Assembly (NCBI GenBank): GCA_942492825.1 | Contig: OW818635.1 | Coordinates: forward strand, 1,736,001-1,800,000 | Source of the DNA: GWE2-51-13 sp942492825 | GTDB lineage: Bacteria; Bacillota_I; Bacilli_A; Erysipelotrichales; Erysipelotrichaceae | Length of the DNA stretch: 64,000 bases | Direction of reading: 5' to 3' | Part shown: in pieces, positions 44,881-53,979 of the stretch | Numbering within the stretch: position 1 is the stretch's first letter | How the letters are laid out: every line of letters begins with the position of its first letter | The notes under the pieces: generated by a model | Database searches by the model: none | What the model saw: the letters and a program-made list of their open reading frames with translations, nothing else | What the model was told of the DNA's origin: nothing | Position numbers and translations under genes: made by a program

Positions 44881-47325
44881 ATGGAAGAAAAAACCTACAT
44901 CGTCACGGGCATGACCTGTGCCAGTTGCAGCGCCGCGGTGACGCGTTCGCTCAAGAAACTGGACGGCGTACAAAAAGCCGATGTCAACCTGACGACCGAA
45001 CGGGTCGTGGTCGAAACCGACCTTGACTTCGAAACCTTAAAAAACGCGGTCTCCAAGGCCGGTTACGGATTGGAAGAAATCAAATCCCAACGTAACGTAA
45101 CCTTGGAAATCGAAGGGATGACCTGCGCCAGTTGCTCGGCTGCGGTCGAACGCGCGCTGAAGAAACAAAACGGTGTCTCTTCCGCCAGCGTCAACTTAGC
45201 TACAAACAAAGCGACCGTCAGCTACGATCCGGCGCAAGTAAAGCTGGGTACGTTGAAAAAAGCGGTCGAGAACGCTGGATACAAAGCCTCCGAAGCCGTC
45301 GTGGTCAACGTGGACGAAGATGCAAAACGTCGTCAAGCCGCCTTAAAAGACATGACGATCCGCTTGTTGATGGCCACGGTCTTTGCGATTCCTTTACTGT
45401 ACATCGCGATGGGACACATGTTCCCGTCACTTAAGATCGTCTTACCCGATTTTATGAACCATCATAAACAACCTTTGAATTTCGCGTTGGTTCAATTATT
45501 CTTAAGTTTACCGATCCTCTATGCCGGACGTAAATTCTTCACGATCGGTATGAAAACCTTATTCAAAGGTTCCCCCAACATGGATACCTTGGTCGCCATC
45601 GGCACCGGGGCCGCTTTCCTTTACGGGGTCTATAACACGGTCGGGATTTATCTCGGCAACTTCGATTTGGTCAACGAACTCTACTTCGAATCCGCCGGTG
45701 TCGTCATTACCTTGATTCTCTTGGGGAAATGGCTGGAAGAGCGCTCCAAAGGCAAAACCAGCCAAGCCATCAAGAAACTGATGGGTTTGACGCCGAAAAC
45801 CGCGCATTTGTTGGTTGACGGTGAAACGACGGACGTTGCCTTGGATGACGTCGCCGTTGGAGATATGTTATTGGTAAAACCGGGTGAACGGATTCCGGTC
45901 GACGGTATCGTCGTCAGCGGCCAATCCGCGGTCGACGAAAGCATGTTGACGGGGGAAAGTCTCCCGGTCGATAAGTCCGTCGGAGATAAAGTCACAGGCG
46001 GATCCTTAAATCGTAACGGTATGTTGACGATGAAAGCCAAAGCCGTCGGCGAAGCCACCGCCTTGGCGCAAATCATCAAGTTGGTCGAAGACGCGCAAGG
46101 ACAAAAAGCCCCGATCGCTAAACTCGCCGACATCATCTCCGCCTATTTCGTTCCGGTCGTTATCGTCATCGCCTTTCTCTCGGCCGGCTTTTGGGCAATG
46201 CAGGGCGAATCCTTCTCGTTTATTCTCAACCGTTTCGTTACGATACTAGTCATCGCCTGTCCTTGTGCCTTAGGCTTAGCGACACCGACGGCCATCATGG
46301 TCGGAACCGGACGTGGGGCCCAATTGGGTGTCCTTTATAAAGGCGGCGAAGCGCTGGAAACCGCGCATCACGTCAATGCGGTCATCTTCGATAAAACCGG
46401 CACCTTAACCAAAGGGGAGCCGACCTTAACCGATCTGATCAGCTACGGTCGCGATGAAAACGAACTACTGACGCTCTTAGCGTCGGCTGAATCTTCCTCC
46501 GAACATCCCTTGGCACTCGCGATCACCCAGACCGCGACACAACGCGGACTGAAATTATTGCCTGTCCAATCCTTTACCGCCATCAGTGGACGCGGGCTTT
46601 CGGCCAGCGTCGACAACCATGAAATCCTCATCGGAAATCCGAACTGGATGACTGAGAACGGCGTGGTCTTCGATGATTTATCGAAGCTTGACGCTTGGTC
46701 CGACCAAGGGAAAACCGTCCTCTTGGCCGCAATCGATAAGAAAGCGGAAGGCATGATCGCCGTCGCCGACGTCGTCAAGGATTCCAGTAAAGAAGCCGTC
46801 GCGAAACTCAAGAAGATGGGCATCAAGATCGCGATGATCACCGGTGACAATCAAAAAACCGCCGATGCCATCGCCAAACAAGTCGGCATCGACTGGGTCT
46901 TGGCGGAAGTGCTTCCCCAAGACAAAGGCAACGAAGTCGACAAACTCAAGCAACAAGGCTATACGGTCGCTATGGTCGGAGACGGCATCAACGATGCGGT
47001 CGCCTTGGCCAAAGCGGATACCGGGATCGCCATCGGTTCGGGAACGGACGTCGCCATGGAATCCGCGGACATCGTCCTCATGCGCAGCGATCTCAACGAT
47101 GTCGTCAGTGCACTTAAGTTATCCAAAGCGACCCTCACCAACATCAAACAAAACTTATTCTGGGCCTTCATCTATAACATCATCGGAATTCCCTTCGCCG
47201 CCGGCGTCTTCTACTACTTCGGCGGTCCGCAACTCAACCCCGTCTTCGCCGGAGCCGCCATGGCGCTCTCCTCGGTTTCGGTGGTCACCAACGCGTTGCG
47301 ACTCCGCTTCTTTAAGGTGAGGTAA
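44881..47325 (+). CDS. copA: Cu(+)-exporting P-type ATPase
   Basis: 814-residue P1B-type ATPase that pumps Cu(I) out of the cytoplasm. Two N-terminal HMA domains with CxxC at Cys13/Cys16 and Cys82/Cys85; eight predicted membrane segments; the transport motif CPC at 460-462 (VIACPCALGLATPT); TGES loop; phosphorylation Asp504 in DKTGTLT; SSEHPLA (HP motif); and GDGINDAVALAKAD. All catalytic residues are present. It is followed 2 bp later by csoR. Confidence 0.98.
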   Translation: MEEKTYIVTGMTCASCSAAVTRSLKKLDGVQKADVNLTTERVVVETDLDFETLKNAVSKAGYGLEEIKSQRNVTLEIEGMTCASCSAAVERALKKQNGVSSASVNLATNKATVSYDPAQVKLGTLKKAVENAGYKASEAVVVNVDEDAKRRQAALKDMTIRLLMATVFAIPLLYIAMGHMFPSLKIVLPDFMNHHKQPLNFALVQLFLSLPILYAGRKFFTIGMKTLFKGSPNMDTLVAIGTGAAFLYGVYNTVGIYLGNFDLVNELYFESAGVVITLILLGKWLEERSKGKTSQAIKKLMGLTPKTAHLLVDGETTDVALDDVAVGDMLLVKPGERIPVDGIVVSGQSAVDESMLTGESLPVDKSVGDKVTGGSLNRNGMLTMKAKAVGEATALAQIIKLVEDAQGQKAPIAKLADIISAYFVPVVIVIAFLSAGFWAMQGESFSFILNRFVTILVIACPCALGLATPTAIMVGTGRGAQLGVLYKGGEALETAHHVNAVIFDKTGTLTKGEPTLTDLISYGRDENELLTLLASAESSSEHPLALAITQTATQRGLKLLPVQSFTAISGRGLSASVDNHEILIGNPNWMTENGVVFDDLSKLDAWSDQGKTVLLAAIDKKAEGMIAVADVVKDSSKEAVAKLKKMGIKIAMITGDNQKTADAIAKQVGIDWVLAEVLPQDKGNEVDKLKQQGYTVAMVGDGINDAVALAKADTGIAIGSGTDVAMESADIVLMRSDLNDVVSALKLSKATLTNIKQNLFWAFIYNIIGIPFAAGVFYYFGGPQLNPVFAGAAMALSSVSVVTNALRLRFFKVR

Positions 47326-47327
47326 CC

Positions 47328-47633
47328 ATGAAAAACTGCGAATGTAATACGACGGAACGCCATACCGAACGCGATCCCTCACAGGTCCAAGACCTCATCA
47401 ATCGACTCAATCGCTTGGAAGGTCAGATCCGTGGGATCAAGTCCATGGTCGATAGCGACATCTATTGCGATGATATTCTCATCCAAGTCGCCGCCGTCAA
47501 ATCGGGACTGGATAGTTTCGCTTCTCAACTTTTCGCCCAACATCTGAAAACCTGTGTCGTTCGCGACCTGCAGGCCGGCGATCCGGCGATCATCGATGAA
47601 GTGTTGACCACGATCAAACGCTTGACACGCTAA
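47328..47633 (+). CDS. csoR: copper-sensing transcriptional repressor
   Basis: 101 residues, all-helical CsoR/RcnR family. The Cu(I) ligands Cys47 (IYCDDIL), His72 and Cys76 (QHLKTCV) are present, with the DNA-binding helix RLNRLEGQIRGIKSMV. An extra N-terminal Cys pair (CECN) could add a ligand. Its place at the end of copZ-copA-csoR makes the repressor part of the operon it controls. Confidence 0.95.
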   Translation: MKNCECNTTERHTERDPSQVQDLINRLNRLEGQIRGIKSMVDSDIYCDDILIQVAAVKSGLDSFASQLFAQHLKTCVVRDLQAGDPAIIDEVLTTIKRLTR

Positions 47634-47642
47634 TCAAACACA

Positions 47643-47679
47643 AACGCCGCCCGGGATCTTCCGGACGGCGTTCTTTTTG
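47643..47679 (+). terminator. intrinsic terminator of the copper operon
   Basis: AACGCCG...CGGCGTT stem extended through CCGG/CCGG with one mismatch, then TTCTTTTTG. Also positioned to terminate the facing minus-strand gene. Confidence 0.85.
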
Positions 47680-47690
47680 TTTGTTTGTCT

Positions 47691-49679
47691 TTACTGTTTC
47701 AGTAACTTCTCGACCACTTCCGGTAAGGCGGGCAGATGCAGGAAATAGCCTTGACCGAAGTCCGTCCCCAAACTTAACAGATAATCGAATTGATTCTCGT
47801 ACTCGATCCCTTCCGCAACGACTTTAAGTTGAATCGAATGGGCGAGGGAAACGATGGTCGCGATGACCGCGTCGATCTCCACCGAACTATGGATCCGACT
47901 GGTGAAACCACGGTCGATCTTCAGGACATCGATCGGTAGATTGACCAGGTAGGTCAATGATGAATATCCTTTTCCGAAATCATCCAAAAGGATCTTGATT
48001 CCGTTCACCCGCAATCTTCGCAGATTGTGGAGTGCTGTTTCATAGCGTTCGATCAAGCCGGTCTCGGTGATCTCAATCTCAATCTCCCCGTCTTTGATTT
48101 CATACTTGCGCAACAAATGGAGAACTTTTTGGATGAACTCATCATCCGCGATCCCACGCGACGACAAATTAATCGCGATCGGTACGCTATGTGTACGAAT
48201 GCTACGCCATTTGACGACTTGGGCGAAGACTTGTTCGAAGACCCAAAGTTCGATCGAACTGATTAGTCCGGTCGATTCGGCTAAGGGAATAAACACGTCC
48301 GGGGGTACGGCCGGATGTCCCGCTGGTTTCCAACGTACCAAGGCTTCCATGGATGCTAAGCGATGATCGTTGAGTCGATAAATTGGTTGAAACATCAAAT
48401 ACAACTCTTTGTTTTCGATCGCATGACGCAAATCATTGGTCAACGAGATCGTATTTAAACGCGTCGCATGAATCTCATCGCTAAAGAACACGGAAGTATT
48501 TTTGCCCCTGGTTTTCGCCTCGTACATCGCTTCGTCGGCACATTGCATCAAATCCTCGAACTGTTCATCATCCTTCGGGTACTGTGCGATCCCGACACTG
48601 GCGAACACAGAGAATTTCTGTCCATCGATCGTATGTGCTTTTTTCAGGGCGCCAAACACTTTCTCTATCCGCTTATGGACTTGCGCGCGATCGATCGTCT
48701 CAACTAACAAGCCGAAGCCATCTCCGCCTAAATTGGCAACCACTTCGTCCTTCTGTGCCAATCCTGTCAAATCGCAGGCGATTTCACGCAACAGTTTATC
48801 GCCGACCGCATATCCGTGGACATCGTTGAAATTCTTGAAATCGTCGATGTCCAAATAAAGCAACGTAAACGGTAAATCCGGATCATCGAGGATCCGACGT
48901 TGGATGACGTTGGCGAATCCATGCCAGTTCAACAGTCCGGTCAAATCGTTATAATATGCCAAGCGTTGGAGTTTTTCCTGGTGTTCCTTGGCTTCGGTGA
49001 TATCGGTGTGTGATCCTGCGATTTTTAGTAGTTTACCTTCACTATCGATATTGGCAGTCCCATGTGTACGGATCCAAGCGATGGTTCCGTCATATCGCTT
49101 CACACGATAGATCCACTCCAAGTCGGGTTCCGGCGATGCGGAAAACGCGTCGATCCGTTGGTCGAAATACGGTAGATCCTGCGGATCGATCAATGCCCGC
49201 CAGTCGTCGATATTCTTCAACGTCAATGTTTCATATCCTAAGTTACGAAGCAATGTCTCCGACATGTAGTAAGTCTTGGTATGGTTATCGAATTCCCATA
49301 TCGAATCGAACGAACCTTTGACCGCCATTTCGAAACGCTGTTCGCTCAATTGCGTTTTCTCAAGTTGATTCTGCAGGTCGACATTGACCGCTTCCACATT
49401 CTTTTTCGCGTCTTCGTAAAGGTCCAAGGTCGAAACGACCAAAAGAAAGATGAAGACGGCCGTGATGATAACATAGAACCATCCTTTATAGGTCTGGAGT
49501 TGTTGGTAAGTATCGGAATTCCCGAACAGGAAATCCAAGATCGAGTCGGTGGTAAGAATCCAAAGGATGCCGAAGGTCAAGTAAGCAAGCGTGATCCGAA
49601 CGGCAGAGCGATAGGGCGTCAATTTCCGCGCACGGCGGAAGATGCGGAGTTCATCGTCGGTTTTCATCGGATTTTTCAT
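47691..49679 (-). CDS. membrane PAS-GGDEF-EAL protein, probable c-di-GMP phosphodiesterase
   Basis: 662 residues. Two membrane segments (~28-48 and ~66-84), a coiled stretch, a PAS domain (~115-228), a GGDEF-type domain (~240-400) and an EAL domain (~412-655). The cyclase motif reads GGDGF (318-322) instead of GGDEF, so cyclase activity is doubtful and the domain may only bind nucleotide. The EAL domain looks intact: EAL 445-447, INLSSRG, EITETGLIE, LLDDFGKGYSSL, and VAEGIE. It likely degrades c-di-GMP in response to a signal sensed by the PAS domain. SD AGGAGT lies seven bases before the ATG. Confidence 0.94.
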   Translation of the reverse strand: MKNPMKTDDELRIFRRARKLTPYRSAVRITLAYLTFGILWILTTDSILDFLFGNSDTYQQLQTYKGWFYVIITAVFIFLLVVSTLDLYEDAKKNVEAVNVDLQNQLEKTQLSEQRFEMAVKGSFDSIWEFDNHTKTYYMSETLLRNLGYETLTLKNIDDWRALIDPQDLPYFDQRIDAFSASPEPDLEWIYRVKRYDGTIAWIRTHGTANIDSEGKLLKIAGSHTDITEAKEHQEKLQRLAYYNDLTGLLNWHGFANVIQRRILDDPDLPFTLLYLDIDDFKNFNDVHGYAVGDKLLREIACDLTGLAQKDEVVANLGGDGFGLLVETIDRAQVHKRIEKVFGALKKAHTIDGQKFSVFASVGIAQYPKDDEQFEDLMQCADEAMYEAKTRGKNTSVFFSDEIHATRLNTISLTNDLRHAIENKELYLMFQPIYRLNDHRLASMEALVRWKPAGHPAVPPDVFIPLAESTGLISSIELWVFEQVFAQVVKWRSIRTHSVPIAINLSSRGIADDEFIQKVLHLLRKYEIKDGEIEIEITETGLIERYETALHNLRRLRVNGIKILLDDFGKGYSSLTYLVNLPIDVLKIDRGFTSRIHSSVEIDAVIATIVSLAHSIQLKVVAEGIEYENQFDYLLSLGTDFGQGYFLHLPALPEVVEKLLKQ

Positions 49680-49726
49680 AGTAAGACTCCTATTAGTTAC
49701 ATTCTAATCGAATCTTCCGCAGAATA

Positions 49727-49754
49727 CCAATAAAAACCCCGCGGGTGCAGGGTT
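49727..49754 (-). terminator. intrinsic terminator of the mupG transcript
   Basis: On the minus strand AACCCTGC/GCGGGGTT with an ACCC loop (G.T pair tolerated) is followed by a T run into 49727. It lies just beyond the tandem 3'-end repeats. Confidence 0.6.
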
Positions 49755-49878
49755 AGGTATTTACAGTCAAATTGAAACTGATTATTCCGTATCGGAATCA
49801 AGTATTTTCGGTCAGTATGAAACTGGTCTTCCCGCGGCGGGATTAAACATTCTCGGTCAGTATGAAACTGGTCTTCCC
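49744..49878 (-). repeat. three 45-bp tandem repeats carrying the 3' end of mupG
   Basis: Units 49834-49878, 49789-49833 and 49744-49788. The first encodes the end of MupG (GKTSFILTENV and stop). The second is nearly identical and reads GKTSFILTENT then TGA. The third is diverged and reads GIISFNLTVNT then TAA. The stop codons sit exactly 45 bp apart, so the gene end, stop included, has been duplicated in frame. The oldest copy merges with the terminator. Confidence 0.8.
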
Positions 49879-50937
49879 GCTCTGGAGTAAATCCACCAAT
49901 TTGGCGGCGCTCAGATCGACTTGTCCGATCACGTTGGTGTAGGGCACGGAGGGAAGATTCTTTAGTGCGATCTGCATTTCGCCTTGATACAGGCACGCCA
50001 GATTGTTGTCAAGGGTCAAGGCCAACTTATCACGATTCACCGTGTTGAACGGTTGGATCTCGGCCTTTTGACGGAACTGTACCGCGCGTAAGATCGACGC
50101 CGCGCTATCGCTACGGGCTTTAAACCGCGTCTGTAGTAACATTTCCTTCAAATGTGGTTCCAGTTCGGGATGGAAATACACCGGCACTTCGACCGTGTTG
50201 CGACTGACCACGCGTGTCAGATCTTCCATCTCTTCGCGACTGGCCGTCGTGATCCCGAAGCCCATCGTATCAAAGAGATTCATCGCCACCAATTCGCTGG
50301 CGCTCAGATTGGAACTGCTGAATCGTTGACCTTCCAGGGTCGGACACCCTTTGCCTAAGGGAAAGGTCGGTGAAGAATATGCCAACGTATTGACCCAAAT
50401 CCCCACTTCGATCCCGCAGGACTTGAATAGTTTCGTCTTATTGATGCAACTTTCGTAGGTGCACCCCGTGTCCGGATGGACATAATATGGAAGGGAAGCA
50501 CTGTATTGTTTCATGTTGCCTTTCGACTGAATCGCCTTGATGCGGCCGATCGCGTCTTCCAACACCAACGGATTGTCTTCGATCAAGATCCCATACGGAT
50601 TCTGCGTCATCAAGGTCACATAGTCATGTCGATCAAACCCACTCTCCAAACGCAACGCTTTGAATCCCATGTCTTGGATCGGTTTCAGATCATTCCGATT
50701 CAACCCGATCTCGTTAAACGACGTTTCCGTCACCACCGCATGCAGACGCATCCCGGATTGACGCAATGAACCGATCAAGCGGGTCAACTTTTCTTCGGCT
50801 CTTCCCCGGGGAAACTGTTCGGGATGAAGCAATAAGTAGACTTCGCTATAAGCCAACGCCAAAGCATCGTGAACATACTCAGATATTCGGGCTTCATCCA
50901 TCGTCAACGGATCGATCGTAATGGCAAGCTTCGTCAT
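49843..50937 (-). CDS. mupG: MupG-family (DUF871) TIM-barrel protein, probable 6-phospho-N-acetylmuramidase
   Basis: 364 residues from the ATG at 50937, which follows GGGAG at eight bases. The family hydrolyses MurNAc-6-phosphate-GlcNAc during peptidoglycan recycling. Visible family blocks: ISEYVHDALALAYSEVYLLL near the N-terminus, MGFKALRLESGFD, HPDTGCTYESCIN (split from the preceding YYVHP), NTLAYSSPTFPLGKGCPTLEG-type substrate loop, and a C-terminal cyclophilin-like domain. It sits at the end of the 52064-49843 minus-strand operon. Its 3' end is tandemly repeated downstream. No murQ or murP gene is visible nearby. Confidence 0.85.
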   Translation of the reverse strand: MTKLAITIDPLTMDEARISEYVHDALALAYSEVYLLLHPEQFPRGRAEEKLTRLIGSLRQSGMRLHAVVTETSFNEIGLNRNDLKPIQDMGFKALRLESGFDRHDYVTLMTQNPYGILIEDNPLVLEDAIGRIKAIQSKGNMKQYSASLPYYVHPDTGCTYESCINKTKLFKSCGIEVGIWVNTLAYSSPTFPLGKGCPTLEGQRFSSSNLSASELVAMNLFDTMGFGITTASREEMEDLTRVVSRNTVEVPVYFHPELEPHLKEMLLQTRFKARSDSAASILRAVQFRQKAEIQPFNTVNRDKLALTLDNNLACLYQGEMQIALKNLPSVPYTNVIGQVDLSAAKLVDLLQSGKTSFILTENV

Positions 50938-50939
50938 AC

Positions 50940-52064
50940 TCAATCTCCCTCAAACAATCGCGCGACCTCAACCAAACGATCGGGGATCAAGATGTGTTGG
51001 GGACATTTCGAAACGCACGCTTGACAACTCACACAAGCGGAAGCACGCTCGGAAGCGTCCATCCATTCCAAATACCGTTGCTTTGATTTTGCGACTTCAC
51101 CATAGATGAAGGCATCGTTATAACGGCTGAAGTTGCCCGGGATATCGATTCCGTACGGACAAGGCATACAATACCGACAAGCGGTACATGGGACTTGGAT
51201 CTTTTGGCGCATGATGTCGGCGGCTTGAAGCATCTTTTTGATGTCATGTTCGTCCATGGGTTTAAAATCAGCGAAGGTTTTCAAATTGTCTTCCACTTGA
51301 CTGCGATCGGACATCCCCGACAATACGGTCTGAACATTGGATTGGGATGCCACATAACGTAATGCGAACGAAGCCGGCGAAGCGAGGGGATCCATCGAGT
51401 CAAATATTGTCTTGATTTCATCGGATACTTTCGCCAAACTGCCACCCTTGACCGGTTCCATGACCGTGACGCAAATTCCCAACGATTCGGCCAAACGCAA
51501 TCCGGCCAATCCGGCTTGATAGTCGGTATCCATATAGTTCAGTTGGATCTGACAGAAGTCCCAAGGATGATGCATGAGGATCGATTCAAAAACGTCATAT
51601 GTATCATGGAAAGAGAAACCGACATGACGTATCAAACCGTTACGCTTCGCGTCTTCCAGTTTAGCGAAGACATCCAGTTCGACAAGTTTCTCAAAGCGTT
51701 CTTTGTCGAGCGCATGTAAAAGGTAATAATCGATATAGGAAGTTTGTAATTTAGTAAGTTGCTTTGCTAGATAGAGATCGAAATCCTCCGGTGTGGTCAA
51801 TAGCCAAACCGGACTTTTGGTCGCGACCAAAACACTGGTTCGATCGATCGTCTGCAGCCAATTGCCCAACACTTCCTCGCTCTGACCGCGATGATAAGGA
51901 TAGGCCGTGTCATAGTAATTCACGCCGCCTTGATACGCCAGATCGAAAAGTTTGAAAGCTTCCGCTTGATCGATCGTCCCGTCGTTCTTTAAAGGCAGAC
52001 GCATGCAACCAAAACCTAAAAGCGATGTCGCGTTTTGCGATTTTCCAAGTTTTCTTTTTTCCAT
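50940..52064 (-). CDS. aldo/keto reductase with C-terminal 4Fe-4S ferredoxin domain
   Basis: 374 residues. N-terminal AKR barrel with GFGCMRLPLKNDG, NYYDTAYPYHRGQSEEVLG (catalytic Asp/Tyr) and DYYLLHALD. The last ~90 residues hold two cysteine clusters, CTACRYCMPCPYGI and CVSCQACVSKCPQH, for [4Fe-4S] centres. This AKR subfamily (DUF/'predicted oxidoreductase') is common in anaerobes and low-GC Gram-positives; its substrate is not established. The ATG at 52064 follows AGGTGATC; a GTG three codons upstream lies within that SD. Overlaps no gene; its stop is 2 bp from the mupG start. Confidence 0.93.
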   Translation of the reverse strand: MEKRKLGKSQNATSLLGFGCMRLPLKNDGTIDQAEAFKLFDLAYQGGVNYYDTAYPYHRGQSEEVLGNWLQTIDRTSVLVATKSPVWLLTTPEDFDLYLAKQLTKLQTSYIDYYLLHALDKERFEKLVELDVFAKLEDAKRNGLIRHVGFSFHDTYDVFESILMHHPWDFCQIQLNYMDTDYQAGLAGLRLAESLGICVTVMEPVKGGSLAKVSDEIKTIFDSMDPLASPASFALRYVASQSNVQTVLSGMSDRSQVEDNLKTFADFKPMDEHDIKKMLQAADIMRQKIQVPCTACRYCMPCPYGIDIPGNFSRYNDAFIYGEVAKSKQRYLEWMDASERASACVSCQACVSKCPQHILIPDRLVEVARLFEGD

Positions 52065-52177
52065 GTTGATCACCTGAGTTCATTGTAGGGGAGAGCGGAC
52101 ACAAATACAATGCGCATCCCGAAAATAGCGTAAGCGTGATATACTTAAATGCAGAAGAAACGTCAAAGGAGACCGCT

Positions 52178-53509
52178 ATGAAACTGTTTAACTCGAAAGC
52201 GAACAAAAGCGAAGAATTCAAACCCAACCACGACAACGAAGTCCATATGTACGTCTGCGGACCGACGGTCTACAATGAAGCGCACATCGGCAACGCACGT
52301 CCGATCATCGTTTTCGACACCTTACGTCGACTTTTCGAAGCGCACGGGATGAACGTCGTCTTCGCCAGCAACTATACGGATGTCGACGATAAAATCATCC
52401 AAAAAGCGATTGACGAAGGGGTCGACGAAAAAGCGATCACTACGCGCTATATCGACGCTTATGAGAAAGTACGATCCAGCCTGAACACACGCGAATTGAC
52501 CTATGCCCCGAAAGTCACGGACACCATGGACGCGATCATCGCGTTCATCCGCCAACTCGAAGAAAAAGGATTTGCGTACAACGTCGACGGAAATGTGTAT
52601 TTCCGGGTCACAAAAGTGGAAAACTATGGGGAAATCTCCAAGCAGAACATCGATGATCTGATCGTCGGTGCCCGGATCGACGAAGAAACAGAAAAAGAAA
52701 ACCCCTTGGATTTCGCCTTATGGAAGAAAACCCTCCAGGGCATCCAATGGGACAGTCCCTGGGGCAAAGGCCGTCCGGGATGGCATACCGAATGTGTCGT
52801 CATGATCAACGATCATTTCCATGGAATGATCGATATCCATGGCGGGGGGATGGATCTGAAGTTCCCGCACCATGACAACGAAGTCGCACAATCGAAAGCC
52901 TTGTTCGGACATGGCATCGCCAATACCTGGATGCACAACGGCATGTTGAATATCGACGGGGAAAAGATGAGCAAGTCCATCGGCAACGTGATGTTGGCGC
53001 GTGAAGTCATCGCCAAGATCGGCGGAAATGCGACCCGCTGGATGATGTTGCAGGCGCACTATCGTGCTCCGCTCAATATCAATGACGAATCGATCGCCCA
53101 AGCGCAAACCGAATTGGCGAAAGTTGAAGCGGTCCTCAAACAGACCGAAATCAAGGCGCAACTCGCAGGCTTCAGTTTGGAAGAAACCCCGGACCAACCA
53201 CGCATGGACGCGTTCTTCGCCCAAATGGACGACGATCTTAATACCCCGAACGGTTTTATGGAGCTTTTCGAGACCATGAAACAACTCAACCAAGCGTTAC
53301 GCAATAAAACACCGGACATTAAAACCGTCGCTTCCTTGTATCAAGCAATGCGCATTATGCTTGAAGTCTTCGGGGTTTTAATTCCGCCGACCGTACTTAC
53401 ACTCGAAGATATCGCGGATTACGCCGCATGGAATCAAGCGAAAGCCGACAAGGATTTCGCCAAAGCCGACGCCATTCGAACCAAATTGGCGGAACAAGGG
53501 AAACTCTGA
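52178..53509 (+). CDS. cysS: cysteinyl-tRNA synthetase
   Basis: 443 residues, class I. The ATG at 52178 follows AAAGGAG; an upstream in-frame ATG at 52136 lies in the likely promoter (TATACT near 52140). HIGH-type motif in YNEAHIGNARPIIVF, zinc-binding region (YVCGPTVYNEAHIG, WHTECVVM, HHDNEVAQ) and KMSKS in GEKMSKSIGN. Start of the classic cysS-mrnC-rlmB block. Stop overlaps the mrnC start by one base (TGATG). Confidence 0.98.
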   Translation: MKLFNSKANKSEEFKPNHDNEVHMYVCGPTVYNEAHIGNARPIIVFDTLRRLFEAHGMNVVFASNYTDVDDKIIQKAIDEGVDEKAITTRYIDAYEKVRSSLNTRELTYAPKVTDTMDAIIAFIRQLEEKGFAYNVDGNVYFRVTKVENYGEISKQNIDDLIVGARIDEETEKENPLDFALWKKTLQGIQWDSPWGKGRPGWHTECVVMINDHFHGMIDIHGGGMDLKFPHHDNEVAQSKALFGHGIANTWMHNGMLNIDGEKMSKSIGNVMLAREVIAKIGGNATRWMMLQAHYRAPLNINDESIAQAQTELAKVEAVLKQTEIKAQLAGFSLEETPDQPRMDAFFAQMDDDLNTPNGFMELFETMKQLNQALRNKTPDIKTVASLYQAMRIMLEVFGVLIPPTVLTLEDIADYAAWNQAKADKDFAKADAIRTKLAEQGKL

Positions 53510-53979
53510 TGAAGCGACCCGAAGAACTCAATGGATCGGTCTTGGCCTTTGTGGGCGACGCCATCCTGAGTCTGAAGGTACGGACACTATTGGTCGAACA
53601 AGGCTTCACCAAACCCAAGGATCTGCAGGAACTCTCCGTCCGTTACGTCAGCGCCAAAGCGCAGGCGAAATTCGTCCGTTTCTTGTTGGACGAGGATATC
53701 TTAGATGAAGAAGAGAAGTTGATCTATAAACGCGGTCGCAACTTCAAAAGCGACAGCGTCCCCAAGAATACTAATGTCACGACCTACCGCAGCGCCACGG
53801 GCTACGAAGCGTTGTGGGGATATTGGTATCTATCCGGTCATAACGACCGCTTGGAACAAATCTGGAACCAAATGCAAACCCGCGTACAGGAGGACTATGG
53901 CACAATATATCTACGGGAAAAACGTGGTCAAGCAGCGACTCCAAACGAAGACGGGAGTCCGCAAGCTGATCCTCAGTAA
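53509..53979 (+). CDS. mrnC: mini-ribonuclease III
   Basis: 156 residues: an RNase III catalytic domain without a dsRNA-binding domain, which trims 23S rRNA ends. Key parts: LNGSVLAFVGDAILSLKVR (with the catalytic Asp), SAKAQAKFVRFLLD, KRGRNFKSDSVPKN and YRSATGYEALWGYWYLSG (metal-binding Glu). Starts on the last base of the cysS stop. Its last 83 bp overlap the rlmB gene in another frame, an unusually long overlap. Confidence 0.94.
   Translation: MKRPEELNGSVLAFVGDAILSLKVRTLLVEQGFTKPKDLQELSVRYVSAKAQAKFVRFLLDEDILDEEEKLIYKRGRNFKSDSVPKNTNVTTYRSATGYEALWGYWYLSGHNDRLEQIWNQMQTRVQEDYGTIYLREKRGQAATPNEDGSPQADPQ

Noticed and set aside
49744..49878. CRISPR-like or REP repeats
   Set aside because: Units are contiguous, degenerate and carry the end of the adjacent coding sequence with its stop codons; a tandem duplication.
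52718..53293. 191-codon open frame on the minus strand
   Set aside because: Lies opposite cysS, whose zinc-site and KMSKS motifs prove the plus-strand gene.
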